A stretch of DNA of 38,428 nucleotides from an uncultured Sphingobacteriaceae bacterium (GCA_946480915.1 CAMLLO010000040.1:1-38428); one strand, 5' to 3'. Counted from the first letter of the stretch, positions 1-8,567 are shown. Notes: generated by a model from the letters alone, not told the origin. Program-made: numbers and translations.

Positions 1-60
1 TTTCGTGCCTGTTCAGATTTTAATATTTCTGTTGATTTCGGTAATGGATTCTATCATTAA

Positions 61-474
61 GTGAATGAGCAGATGTGCAGATTTCTGACGAGATGGCTAT
101 TGGATGTGCAGATGAAAGGGAATGAGCAGATCTGCAGATTTCTGGCGAGGTGGTTATTGGATGGGCAGATGTGCAGATTTCTGAGGAGGGGGCTATTGAT
201 GTGCAGATTAAGGGAATGTGCAGATGGGCAGATTTCTGACGAGTTCGTAATATCATTTGCATATTAATAAAGCCTTGTGCCAATCATCTGCATTTGCACA
301 TAAAAAAGAATTTGCAAAACATCTGCACATCAATAAAGCGTCAACTAATAATCTGCACATTCGCACATCCATAAGGCATCTTATAAAACATCTGCACATC
401 AATAATGCCTTTTGCCAATAATTTGCATATTTGCATATAAATAAAGCGCTTTAAAAATAATCTGCACATCGAAT
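61..474. repeat. Inverted array of ATCTGCACAT-type repeats
   Basis: The left part (61-245) carries imperfect direct repeats of about 57 bases. Two copies begin with AATGAGCAGA at 64 and 121, and shortened copies start near 166 and 214. Each contains ATGTGCAGAT-like words followed by TTCTGRCGAG. The right part (about 275-474) carries the opposite orientation, ATCTGCACAT, several times, mixed with ATAAAGC or ATAATGCC. The whole is therefore a large, imperfect inverted arrangement ending at the first gene. Frames open through it are by-products of the repetition. No protein, RNA gene or CRISPR spacing is visible. Its function is unknown. Confidence 0.7.
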
Positions 475-1446
475 TTGTTTTTCTCTATAGTCATCCCACT
501 TTATAATCGTCCGCAAGAAATTGACGAATTGCTTCAAACGCTTACCAGGCAGACCTATAGGCAATTCGAAGTTTTAGTAATCGAAGACGGTTCAAAAATT
601 ACGGCTAAAGAAATTGTCGAGGGATATAAAGATTGTCTCGAGATCAGTTATTATTATAAAGAGAACGAGGGGCAAGGGTTTGCCCGCAATTATGGCTTCT
701 CAAAAGCAAAGGGAAATTATTTTGTTGTTTTTGATTCTGATTGCCTTATTCCGGCAGATTACCTTCAAAACGTTAACAATTATATACTCGAGCATCAGCT
801 TGATGCCTACGGTGGGCCGGATGCAGCGCATCCTTCATTTACCCCCATTCAAAAAGCAATAAGTTACGCCATGACTTCTCCATTTACAACCGGAGGAATT
901 CGTGGCAGTAAAAAGAATTTAGGCGGAATGTTTCATCCCCGCAGCTTTAATATGGGAATTTCAAGAAAGGTCTGGGAAGCAAGTAATGGTTTTATACTAA
1001 CACGTTTAGGCGAAGATATCGAGTTTAGTATCCGGATACATTCATTAGGCTTTAAAATCGGATTAATCCCTGATGCAGTTGTTTATCACAAAAGAAGGAC
1101 GAGTTTTACCCAATTTTATAAGCAGCTCCATTTTTTCGGAAGAGCCCGGATAAACATATATAAGTTTTACCCTTCAGAGCTGAAACTTGTACATTTTTTT
1201 CCGGCTGCGTTTACAATTTTTCTTATAGCTACGCTGTTGGTGAATTTAATTCATCATCCGCTCTCCATTATCGCAAACTTCATTTTTGCAGTATATATAT
1301 TGTTAATATTTTTTCACTCCTGGAGTGAAAACAAATCTTTAAATGTTGCATTTTTAAGCATCTTTGCAGCGCTAATTCAACTCACGGCTTATGGTCTGGG
1401 TTTTATGCAGGATTTTATTAAAAGAATTATTTTAAAACGTTCATGA
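475..1446 (+). CDS. GT2 family glycosyltransferase with C-terminal membrane helices
   Basis: This 323-residue protein begins with the standard GT2 (GT-A fold) strand FSIVIPLYNRP. It has the nucleotide-sugar site with a DSD motif (VVFDSDCLIP, about residues 83-92) and a later GEDIEFS acidic motif typical of the acceptor/catalytic region. Residues about 235-315 are hydrophobic and predict two or three membrane segments, so the catalytic domain is probably tethered at the cytoplasmic face of the inner membrane. The sugar and acceptor cannot be told from sequence. The start is a TTG at 475 directly upstream of FFSIVIPLYN; no ATG fits in that frame. Its stop overlaps the next gene by 4 bases (ATGA), indicating an operon. 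Confidence 0.85.
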   Translation: MFFSIVIPLYNRPQEIDELLQTLTRQTYRQFEVLVIEDGSKITAKEIVEGYKDCLEISYYYKENEGQGFARNYGFSKAKGNYFVVFDSDCLIPADYLQNVNNYILEHQLDAYGGPDAAHPSFTPIQKAISYAMTSPFTTGGIRGSKKNLGGMFHPRSFNMGISRKVWEASNGFILTRLGEDIEFSIRIHSLGFKIGLIPDAVVYHKRRTSFTQFYKQLHFFGRARINIYKFYPSELKLVHFFPAAFTIFLIATLLVNLIHHPLSIIANFIFAVYILLIFFHSWSENKSLNVAFLSIFAALIQLTAYGLGFMQDFIKRIILKRS

Positions 1447-2231
1447 TAGATTTTCTTAAGGAAAGTACTTTTGCTGTTAATGATGTTATTCAGTCGGCAA
1501 GGATCGTATTGCGGAAGTATTACTTTTCAATCGTAGGTCTTTGTCTTTTATTATTCTTAGTTCCAACATTTTCCAGAGTTCTAGCTAATCTTTTAAGTGA
1601 TATAAATCCGCTGTTGAAGATTTTCTTTCTGGTGATCTTTGTACTTACTTATTTTGGTTTTCAATTGACCATTATCAAGTACATTTTTCATGCCTTAGAC
1701 AAGGAGGAAAATGAAGTGACTTTTATGAAAGCCACTCCGACAACAAAGGAAGTAGTTGATTTTTTCCTTGGTTCACTCTTCTTCCTGATTTTTTGTATAC
1801 TGGTTCTGGCTGTCTTTTTTTTGATTGGTTTCCCTATTATTTATACCGGAGTTGATGTCACAACAGTTGTCCAGTTTGCGATGTCGCTGGCAACACTGGT
1901 GATATTTATTGCTTCCGTTCGGGTAGTTTTTTTTCCGTTCTTTATCATCGATCGTCAAATCAAACCTCTCAGAGCTATGCGATTAAGCTTAGCCATAACA
2001 CGGGGTAACTTCACAAAATTATTACTCCTTTTATCCTTCTTTGCGATTTTTCACATCTTATACTTGTACCTTGAATACAATGAGTTCTTAGGTCTGAGTT
2101 TGGTTGTACTGTTTATCAATTCCTTTTTTGTGATTCCATTATCGAGCGTTGCCTTAGCGATCGCTTATCGTGATATGATGAGTGAATATACCGGCGATGA
2201 GGATCCGGATGTGATGGATAATATCATCTAG
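1443..2231 (+). CDS. Multi-pass membrane protein of unknown function
   Basis: A 262-residue protein with about six hydrophobic segments (roughly residues 28-50, 60-82, 110-135, 145-165, 190-215, 220-245) and an acidic soluble tail ending YTGDEDPDVMDNII. I recognise no catalytic motif; the spread of helices resembles generic glycerophosphoryl-diester or DUF-type membrane proteins, but that is not a firm assignment. It is translationally coupled to the glycosyltransferase (ATGA overlap) and followed after 2 bases by the GH3-family gene. The three therefore form one transcription unit, which hints at a shared role in envelope or lipid-linked glycan chemistry. Confidence 0.7.
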   Translation: MIDFLKESTFAVNDVIQSARIVLRKYYFSIVGLCLLLFLVPTFSRVLANLLSDINPLLKIFFLVIFVLTYFGFQLTIIKYIFHALDKEENEVTFMKATPTTKEVVDFFLGSLFFLIFCILVLAVFFLIGFPIIYTGVDVTTVVQFAMSLATLVIFIASVRVVFFPFFIIDRQIKPLRAMRLSLAITRGNFTKLLLLLSFFAIFHILYLYLEYNEFLGLSLVVLFINSFFVIPLSSVALAIAYRDMMSEYTGDEDPDVMDNII

Positions 2232-2233
2232 AC

Positions 2234-3736
2234 ATGGGAATAAAAGCAGCTTTAAGCAAGCCTTTTGCAGCTTTTGCAGTATGGCAGATTGATAAGTGGA
2301 AAAAAAATGCGGTCGCAGCCCAGGAGAAAGTTTTTCGTTCTCTGATCAAAAAAGCACAATCTACAGCCTTTGGTAAAGACCATGATTTTTCCGGAATAAA
2401 ATCTTACCAGGATTTCAAGCGACACGTTCCTGTCCGGGATTATGAGGACTTAAAGTCCTATATCGAGCGTGTGGTAGAAGGCGAACCAAATGTTCTCTGG
2501 CCTGGAAAGCCTGCTTATTTTGCTAAAACATCGGGCACAACATCGGGTGTCAAATATATTCCTTTATCAAGAGATTCTATGCCCGAGCATATTAAAGCTG
2601 CTCGAAATGCTCTTTTAACTTACATCCACGAAACCGGTAAAACAGATTTTGTGGACGGGAAAATGATATTTCTTCAGGGAAGTCCTGTTATGAAGGAGCA
2701 TGCGGGCATTAAGACCGGTCGGCTTTCTGGTATTGTGGCACATCATGTTCCAAACTATTTGCAGAAAAATCGTCTTCCTTCTTATGAAACAAATTGTATA
2801 GAAGATTGGGAGCAAAAGGTTGATGCTATCGTCGAAGAGACTTTTAACCAGGATATGCGTCTAATTTCAGGAATTCCGCCCTGGGTGCAAATGTATTTCG
2901 ACAAGCTATCAGCAAAAGCGGGCGGAAAAAAGATAAAAGACATTTTTAAGAATTTCCGTCTGTTTGTATATGGGGGGGTTAATTTCGAGCCTTACCGGGC
3001 CAAAATGGAGGAAATTATCGGCAAGAAAGTTGATTCAATAGAAACCTATCCCGCTTCTGAAGGTTTTATCGCTTATCAGGATTCCCAAGCCGACAAGGGT
3101 TTATTGCTGTTGGCCGATGCTGGGATCTTTTATGAATTTATCCCAACAGAAGAGTATTTTAATGAAAGCCCAACGCGTCTTTCACTGGCGGATGTTGAAC
3201 TGGATAAAAACTACGCACTAGTTTTAAACACAAATGCAGGTTTATGGGGCTATAGTATTGGAGATACAGTGAAATTTGTGTCTCTAAACCCATATAAAAT
3301 TATAGTTTCCGGACGCATAAAGCATTATATTTCTGCGTTTGGTGAACATGTAATTGGAGAAGAAGTTGAATATGCATTGTTATCGGTAGCAAAACAAGAA
3401 GGAGTTGAGATTACCGAATTTACGGTTGCACCGCAGGTTAATTCAATCGACGGGAAATTACCGTATCACGAATGGTTTATTGAGTTTTCTAAAGCACCGG
3501 CTGACCTGGAGGAATTCAGATTTAAAGTTGATAAAGCACTACAACAGAAGAACATCTATTATTTCGACTTAATCGAAGGGAAAATCCTTCAGCCATTAAT
3601 AATACGTAGTTTAGCAACTGATGCATTCAGGAATTATATGAAGGCAGAAGGAAAACTTGGCGGACAAAATAAAGTGCCGAGGCTTTCTAACGATAGGAAA
3701 ATTGCCGAAGCCTTAAAAGAATATATAAGCCCATAA
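2234..3736 (+). CDS. GH3-family acyl-adenylate-forming protein
   Basis: A 500-residue protein of the GH3 branch of the ANL (acyl-adenylate) superfamily, named after the plant auxin-responsive enzymes that conjugate carboxylic acids to amino acids. Visible hallmarks are the phosphate-binding loop TSGTTSGVKYIPLS (about residues 100-113), the YPASEGF motif (about 274-280) corresponding to the adenylation A5 region, and the NTNAGLWGYSIGDTVKF block ending in the GD that binds ribose. The length is typical. Bacterial members are widespread in Bacteroidetes, but their substrates are mostly unknown. It lies in an operon with a glycosyltransferase and a membrane protein and precedes a hairpin with T-run. 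The family call is secure; the reaction is not. Confidence 0.85.
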   Translation: MGIKAALSKPFAAFAVWQIDKWKKNAVAAQEKVFRSLIKKAQSTAFGKDHDFSGIKSYQDFKRHVPVRDYEDLKSYIERVVEGEPNVLWPGKPAYFAKTSGTTSGVKYIPLSRDSMPEHIKAARNALLTYIHETGKTDFVDGKMIFLQGSPVMKEHAGIKTGRLSGIVAHHVPNYLQKNRLPSYETNCIEDWEQKVDAIVEETFNQDMRLISGIPPWVQMYFDKLSAKAGGKKIKDIFKNFRLFVYGGVNFEPYRAKMEEIIGKKVDSIETYPASEGFIAYQDSQADKGLLLLADAGIFYEFIPTEEYFNESPTRLSLADVELDKNYALVLNTNAGLWGYSIGDTVKFVSLNPYKIIVSGRIKHYISAFGEHVIGEEVEYALLSVAKQEGVEITEFTVAPQVNSIDGKLPYHEWFIEFSKAPADLEEFRFKVDKALQQKNIYYFDLIEGKILQPLIIRSLATDAFRNYMKAEGKLGGQNKVPRLSNDRKIAEALKEYISP

Positions 3737-3743
3737 AGTTTGG

Positions 3744-3760
3744 AAACCTTAAAGGTTTTT
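3744..3760 (+). terminator. Candidate hairpin terminator after GH3 gene
   Basis: AAACCTT and AAGGTTT form a short inverted repeat followed by TTT just 8 bases after the GH3 stop. With the minimal loop, probably only AAACC/GGTTT pairs in RNA. A weak intrinsic terminator is plausible. Confidence 0.4.
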
Positions 3761-3772
3761 AAAAAGCTTGAG

Positions 3773-3791
3773 ATGCTGACAAGTTCAGCAT
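3773..3791. repeat. Small REP-like palindrome
   Basis: ATGCTGA, a 5-base spacer and TCAGCAT form a perfect 7-bp inverted repeat in the gap between the GH3 gene and dxr. Similar ATGCTGAA...TTCAGCAT palindromes recur between genes in Sphingobacteriaceae as I recall them. It could act as an RNA hairpin or just be a dispersed repeat. Confidence 0.4.
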
Positions 3792-3827
3792 GGCAAATTA
3801 AACGTAACATTTGTTTAGAAGAGAATT

Positions 3828-4985
3828 TTGATTAAAAACATTGCCATATTAGGTTCTTCAGGTAGCATCGGCACCCAGGCTCTTGAAGTGATCAGAGAAA
3901 ATCGGGACCGCTTTAAAGTGTCTGTTTTGACGGTTCATCATAATGCAGACAAGTTAATTCAACAGGCTTTAGAATTTTTACCTCACAGCGTAGTAGTTGT
4001 AAATAAAGACAAATATCAGGAAGTTAAAGACGGTCTTTCAAAGACCCAAATCAAAGTACTGTGTGGCGAAGAGGCTTTAGTTGAAGTCGTTCAATATCCT
4101 GAAATTGATATCGTTTTAACGGCATTAGTAGGTTTTTCCGGCTTGCAGCCAACTATCGCCGCAATAAAGGCGAAGAAAAACATCGCGTTAGCAAATAAAG
4201 AAACTCTGGTCGTAGCTGGTGAGCTTGTTACGCGTTTAGCTGCGGAAAACGGAGTAAAAATACTTCCGGTCGATTCTGAGCACTCGGCTATTTACCAGTG
4301 CCTAGTCGGAGAGGAGAATAATAAAGTCGAAAAGATCTATTTAACTGCTTCCGGCGGACCTTTTCGGGGCCGAACGGCGGAATTTTTAGCGACAGTTGGT
4401 AAAAACGAAGCATTGAAGCATCCTAACTGGGTAATGGGTGCAAAAATTACAATTGATTCGGCAAGCTTAATGAACAAAGGCTTGGAAGTGATTGAAGCGA
4501 AATGGCTATTCAATTTAGATGTTTCACAAATAGACGTGATCGTTCATCCTCAATCTATAATCCACTCCATCGTTCAGTTTAGTGATGGATCAATGAAGGC
4601 TCAAATGGGTTTGCCTGATATGAAACTGCCGATACAATATGCGCTGGCATATCCGGAAAGAATAAATAACAATTTTCCGCGTTTTGATTTTTTACAATAT
4701 CCTCAACTATCGTTTGAACAACCTGACAAAACTACCTTCAGGAATCTAGCACTAGCATTTATGGCAATAGAAAGAGGCGGAAATATGCCATGTGTGATTA
4801 ATGCAGCCAATGAAGTGGTTGTGGCTGAATTTTTGAAAGAACGACTTGGGTTTTTAGAAATGAGCGATGTGATAGAAAAATGCATGAGCGATGTGGCGTT
4901 TTTAAATGACCCAGGTTTGCATGATTATATCGAAACTGACAAAGAAACTCGCATTTTAGCGGAGTATTTAGTAACAAAGTATTAG
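3828..4985 (+). CDS. dxr: 1-deoxy-D-xylulose-5-phosphate reductoisomerase (IspC)
   Basis: This cytoplasmic enzyme converts 1-deoxy-D-xylulose 5-phosphate to 2-C-methyl-D-erythritol 4-phosphate with NADPH, the committed step of the MEP isoprenoid pathway. The 385-residue length is normal. The N-terminal NADPH-binding turn GSSGSIGTQALEVI (residues 8-21), the metal/substrate region PVDSEHSAIYQCL (about 147-159), the flexible-loop motif ASGGPFRG and the HPNWVMGAKITIDSASLMNK block are all intact. The chosen start is TTG at 3828, directly before IKNIAILGSSGS; there is no ATG closer in frame. It is separated from rseP by 33 bases, so the two are probably co-transcribed. Confidence 0.95.
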   Translation: MIKNIAILGSSGSIGTQALEVIRENRDRFKVSVLTVHHNADKLIQQALEFLPHSVVVVNKDKYQEVKDGLSKTQIKVLCGEEALVEVVQYPEIDIVLTALVGFSGLQPTIAAIKAKKNIALANKETLVVAGELVTRLAAENGVKILPVDSEHSAIYQCLVGEENNKVEKIYLTASGGPFRGRTAEFLATVGKNEALKHPNWVMGAKITIDSASLMNKGLEVIEAKWLFNLDVSQIDVIVHPQSIIHSIVQFSDGSMKAQMGLPDMKLPIQYALAYPERINNNFPRFDFLQYPQLSFEQPDKTTFRNLALAFMAIERGGNMPCVINAANEVVVAEFLKERLGFLEMSDVIEKCMSDVAFLNDPGLHDYIETDKETRILAEYLVTKY

Positions 4986-5018
4986 CTTAGAAATCTTAAA
5001 TAAAAATTTTATATACGA

Positions 5019-6341
5019 ATGGACGGACTCGTTATGGCAGGCCAGCTTCTGCTTGGATTATCAATATTAATTATTTTACACGAGCTTGGGCATTTTTGGG
5101 CCGCTCGTGCCTTCGGCATCAAAGTGGAAAAGTTTTATCTTTTCTTTGATGCCTGGGGTGTTAAATTATTTAGCTTCAATTATAAAGGCTGCGAATACGG
5201 AATTGGTTGGCTTCCTTTAGGTGGCTATGTTAAAATTGCGGGCATGATCGATGAATCTATGGATACTGATCAGCTTGCCGGTTCGCCTCAGCCCTGGGAG
5301 TTTCGTTCAAAACCTGCATGGCAACGATTAATCGTAATGCTTGGCGGTGTTACCGTTAACATTATTTTAGGAATATTTATCTTCTGGATTCTTACTTTTA
5401 AGTATGGTGAAGCCTACACTCCAAATGATAAATTACCATTTGGAATTGCTCCCGGAATTATAGGAAAGAGTATTGGTTTGCAAAATGGTGATAAGATTAC
5501 CGCCATCAATGGTAAGCCTGTTGTTCGATTTGAGGAGATAAACAGTTCAAAAGTTCTTCTAGGACAAACCCAATTAACTGTTGACAGGAATGGTGAGACT
5601 AAAATCATTCAGGTACCTTCTAATATTTTAGAGCAGGTATCTGACTTGGGGATGGGCCATTTTGTGGAAGCCCGTGGAGTTTTAGGGAAAATATCTGAAG
5701 TACCTGAGGGGAATGCAAAAAAAGCAGGTGTACTTCCTGGTGATAGTATTGTATCTGTCAATGGTAAAGCGGTTACCTATTTCGATGAATTTCAATCCGA
5801 ATTGTTTGCCAGCAAAGGTAAATCTGTTGTGTTGGGTGTTATCAGGAATAATAAGCCTTTATCCATTAAAACCAATGTAACTGAAGACGGCACTGTTGGC
5901 GTGGCTGTTCCTCGTTTAGGATTACCGCTAGAACAAGAAAAATATGGCTTTTTTGAGGCTTTGCCGGTTGGCGCATCAAAAGCATGGGGCTCATTAACAG
6001 ATAATGCTAAAGGTTTGGGTAAAGTTGTATCCGGACAGATAAAGGCAAACAAAGCATTCACAGGTCCGGTCGGTATAGCTAACATGTTTGGAGCCGAAGT
6101 AAACTGGATTAAATTTTGGGGCTTGGTAGGGGTTTTATCCATGGCATTAGCTTTAATGAATATTTTGCCTATCCCTGCTTTAGATGGTGGCCATGCCGTT
6201 TTCCTGGTAATAGAAATGATTAAAGGGAAACCTCTTGGCGATAAATTTATGGAGAGAGCGCAAATTGTTGGCTTCGTAATTTTAGTTGCGCTTATGGTGT
6301 TTGTATTAGGGAACGACATTCTTAAATACGTGATAAATTAG
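5019..6341 (+). CDS. rseP: RseP/RIP site-2 zinc metalloprotease
   Basis: An intramembrane protease of the site-2 family that cleaves membrane-bound regulators such as anti-sigma factors. The zinc-binding HELGH is at residues 21-25 in the first membrane helix, and the second metal motif NILPIPALDGGH lies in the C-terminal membrane part. Between them are two PDZ-like segments (about residues 130-190 and 220-285, each with an NGK turn). 440 residues is the usual length. An internal in-frame ATG at 5034 is an alternative start. It ends 2 bases before hscB. Standing next to dxr is a common bacterial arrangement. Confidence 0.93.
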   Translation: MDGLVMAGQLLLGLSILIILHELGHFWAARAFGIKVEKFYLFFDAWGVKLFSFNYKGCEYGIGWLPLGGYVKIAGMIDESMDTDQLAGSPQPWEFRSKPAWQRLIVMLGGVTVNIILGIFIFWILTFKYGEAYTPNDKLPFGIAPGIIGKSIGLQNGDKITAINGKPVVRFEEINSSKVLLGQTQLTVDRNGETKIIQVPSNILEQVSDLGMGHFVEARGVLGKISEVPEGNAKKAGVLPGDSIVSVNGKAVTYFDEFQSELFASKGKSVVLGVIRNNKPLSIKTNVTEDGTVGVAVPRLGLPLEQEKYGFFEALPVGASKAWGSLTDNAKGLGKVVSGQIKANKAFTGPVGIANMFGAEVNWIKFWGLVGVLSMALALMNILPIPALDGGHAVFLVIEMIKGKPLGDKFMERAQIVGFVILVALMVFVLGNDILKYVIN

Positions 6342-6343
6342 AA

Positions 6344-6874
6344 ATGAATTATTTCGAGTTTTACGGTATTCCCGAAGCGTTTAATGTGGATCAATGTGTT
6401 GTAAAGCGTAAGTTTTATGAACTTAGTAAAACGTATCATCCGGATTTTTACATCAATCATTCGGAAGAAAAACAGCAAGAAATACTGGATCTCTCGACGA
6501 TAAATAATAAAGCCTACCAGGTTCTATCAAGTGCCTCAAAGCGCCTTGAGTACATTCTTCAATTACATTTACATGTTGTAGATGGAGAGAAATATCAGCT
6601 TCCACAGGCGTTTTTGATGGAGATGATGGATGTTAATGAAGACTTGATGGAGCTCGAATTTGAGCCAGATCCTGAGGCAATTCAGAATATTTCGGAGAGG
6701 GTTTCTCTTATTGAAGAAGACCTGTTGAGCGAACTAGATGGCCTTACCAAGGAATTTGATGAGGCAAAAGAGGATCAAAGAGAGAATCTTCTTCTGAAAA
6801 TCAAGGATTTGTATTATAGGCAAAAATATTTATTGCGAATACGCGATAGTTTGAATAAGTTTGCATCCCGCTAA
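6344..6874 (+). CDS. hscB: Fe-S cluster assembly co-chaperone HscB (J-domain)
   Basis: A 176-residue J-domain protein. Residues about 1-75 form a DnaJ-like domain with the HPD motif at YHPDFY (about residue 32-34), followed by the C-terminal three-helix domain that binds the scaffold IscU. In the family it delivers IscU to the Hsp70 HscA for release of Fe-S clusters. Start ATG follows the rseP stop by 2 bases. The stop overlaps by a few bases the end of the antisense recombinase pseudogene, and tRNA-Leu begins 7 bases later. No isc or suf genes are adjacent. Confidence 0.9.
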   Translation: MNYFEFYGIPEAFNVDQCVVKRKFYELSKTYHPDFYINHSEEKQQEILDLSTINNKAYQVLSSASKRLEYILQLHLHVVDGEKYQLPQAFLMEMMDVNEDLMELEFEPDPEAIQNISERVSLIEEDLLSELDGLTKEFDEAKEDQRENLLLKIKDLYYRQKYLLRIRDSLNKFASR

Positions 6875-8390
6875 ACACAATGCCCGGATGGCGGAATTGG
6901 TAGACGCGCTGGTCTCAAACACCTGTGGGAAACCGTGCCGGTTCGACTCCGGCTCCGGGTACTAAACGGAAAATTGTCCGAATTTAGAGAGGGTTGCTCA
7001 TAAAAAAGCAGCCCTTTTTCTTTGATTTTCAGTACGTTATCATAGAAGGTAGGATCTATAAAAGCGGTTCTAAATGACCCTTCACCCCATAGCAAACTAT
7101 CTTTGAACACCCCACGAATTAAGGTATGCTTCTGAGTTATGTTCCCTTTTTCATAAATTTCATAAAGGTTCCCTAAGTTTGGCAGGATACGCTCAACTAT
7201 ATCATCACTATTATCAATTGCTTTTTTTGTGCTACCATTTAGTTGATACTCTAACACAGCTTTCTCTTCCTTGAATTTTTGGAACCAGGTTTTGTAAGTA
7301 GAAGCCTCAATTTCGTTATTCATCAAGCGTTCTTCCAACTTGAATATTTTTTCGTTGATTTCCTTTAAAGCTTTTATTTTCTCATCATCTCTTTTTCGCT
7401 TTAGCTTCAACGGTTCGACCAATAGTGCTTTGGTAGTTTCACGCAAGAATCTGATTTGATGTGGTTGGAAGCTTAATGCTTTTAACAGTTCTTCGAATTT
7501 GGTGTGCAGCAGGTCACCAGGGATATTGATATTAGTATGTGTAGTGCATCTGTAGTACAAGTAGTATTGTCTCCTGCCTTTGGTCCAGCCTGCTGTCATG
7601 CTTTGTCCACATGAACATTTTAACACCCCTCGTAAAGGAAAATCTTCAGCCGGTTGTATACGTGTTCTCCGTTTAGTTGCATTAAGCATACTTTGTACTA
7701 GCCAGTATTCCGCTTCAGATATAATCGGCTCGTGAATTGACTTGACGTATTTTTCTGGAAGATCCTGGAAGGCAGGTACTTTTATCAACCCTGCGTAGAC
7801 GCAATTTTGTAAAATATCTGATATTGCGCTTTTTCCAGTATAGGTAAATCCGATAGCCTTTACATTTTTATAGATGATATACTGTGGTACTCCCAAAGCG
7901 TAGTCTCTAAAGATTCGCTCGACAATCTGAGCTTTCGGGCTATCTATTTCAATTAAATTGCGCTTGGTTCCATCAAGGATATTTCTATAGCCGAATGGTG
8001 CACGACCCAGATACCTGCCGTTTGCTTGGCATTCCTTACACCTTGTTTAGTCCGTTTCCTGATATTGAATAGCTCCTTATTTGACATCATATAATCGAGG
8101 GCTCTTTTCATAAATACATCCGGGTCAGATGTATCGAGTTCCACGCGTTCACTTGTAGAAAGCACTTTAACCCCGTGTTTCTTTTCAAGTTCGGCAATTT
8201 TCATTAGGGCTTCAGGGAGGTTTCTGCTAAATCTATCGTGATCTAGGACTATTAAGTACTGACACTCGCCCTTGTACTTCTTTAAATAGGCTTCTAAGGC
8301 TTTATAATCGGGACGGCCGAACGTATAGCTAGATTCACCATTATCCTTAAATACACCTAAGACATTTAACTTATTTCTTTTACAATATAG
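6871..8390 (-). pseudogene. Large serine recombinase, N-truncated and frameshifted
   Basis: Reading leftward from about 8390: resolvase catalytic domain from YCKRNKLNVLGVFKDNG with the LDHDRFSRN motif and the E-helix RTKQGVRNAKQT, then the Recombinase domain, a zinc ribbon (CSCGQS...YRCTTH), a lysine-rich coiled coil and a C-terminal tail. The frame breaks at about 8014-8021: deleting one base turned ACGGGCAGG into ACGGCAGG. In the shifted frame the protein continues as RYLGRAPFGYRNILDG and joins the second half without another stop. The first part of the catalytic domain, including the serine nucleophile, is missing, because sequence before YCK is mob-gene remnant. The last roughly 30 residues are encoded antisense to tRNA-Leu. 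It is therefore inactive as it stands, and is a relic of integration at this tRNA. Confidence 0.88.
6882..6961 (+). tRNA. tRNA-Leu (CAA anticodon), integration target
   Basis: A cloverleaf with long variable arm can be folded. The acceptor arm is GCCCGGA (6882-6888) with TCCGGGT (6954-6960) and discriminator A6961. The anticodon CAA is at 6916-6918 in loop CTCAAAC. The T arm GCCGG/CCGGC encloses TTCGACT. No CCA is encoded. The anticodon stem CTGGT/ACCTG contains an apparent T-T opposition (6910 with 6924). The gene is complete, and a mobile-element remnant starts immediately at its 3' end, so the tRNA end appears to be an attachment site. Confidence 0.93.
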
Positions 8391-8567
8391 GCTATTGGAA
8401 TTAATATCAATCAACAGACTAAATACTTTCATACCAGTCAAAGCGGTACTGAACGGGCATTCTATGTAATGAAGACAGGTGACTTGTATAAAAAGGTAGA
8501 TGAAAAAGTTGATCGTTTACTGGTCATCATATCTAAACTAGCCGAAAAATGGTTGCAAAAATCATAA
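8391..8567 (+). pseudogene. Remnant of a mobA-like (MobC-family) relaxosome gene
   Basis: The frame from GCT at 8391 to TAA at 8567 encodes AIGININQQTKYF... and ends KLAEKWLQKS. It aligns end to end with the C-terminal half of the intact gene at 14506-14910 (AIGNNINQVTRYF... to QLGERWLRK). The upstream half is gone: an in-frame TAG sits at 8388-8390, exactly where the serine recombinase sequence begins on the other strand. This is the broken end of an older mobilizable element, distinct in sequence from the intact copy. Confidence 0.8.

Noticed and set aside
20..283. Minus-strand frame of 87 codons and plus-strand frame 61-267
   Set aside because: Both are produced by the repeat array; the peptides repeat CxxADxQIS-type or HSLSSAHPI-type units and have no domain.
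61..474. CRISPR array
   Set aside because: Repeats are imperfect, change orientation midway, have no uniform spacers, and no cas genes are near.
5792..6319. 175-codon minus-strand frame
   Set aside because: It is antisense to the conserved end of rseP, is low-complexity in Pro/Thr/Ala, and is a shadow.
6344..6874. hscB as a functional part of the Dnd sulfur pathway
   Set aside because: It is a core Fe-S gene in an operon with rseP, on the far side of the tRNA. Fe-S supply to DndC is possible, but nothing in the layout links them.
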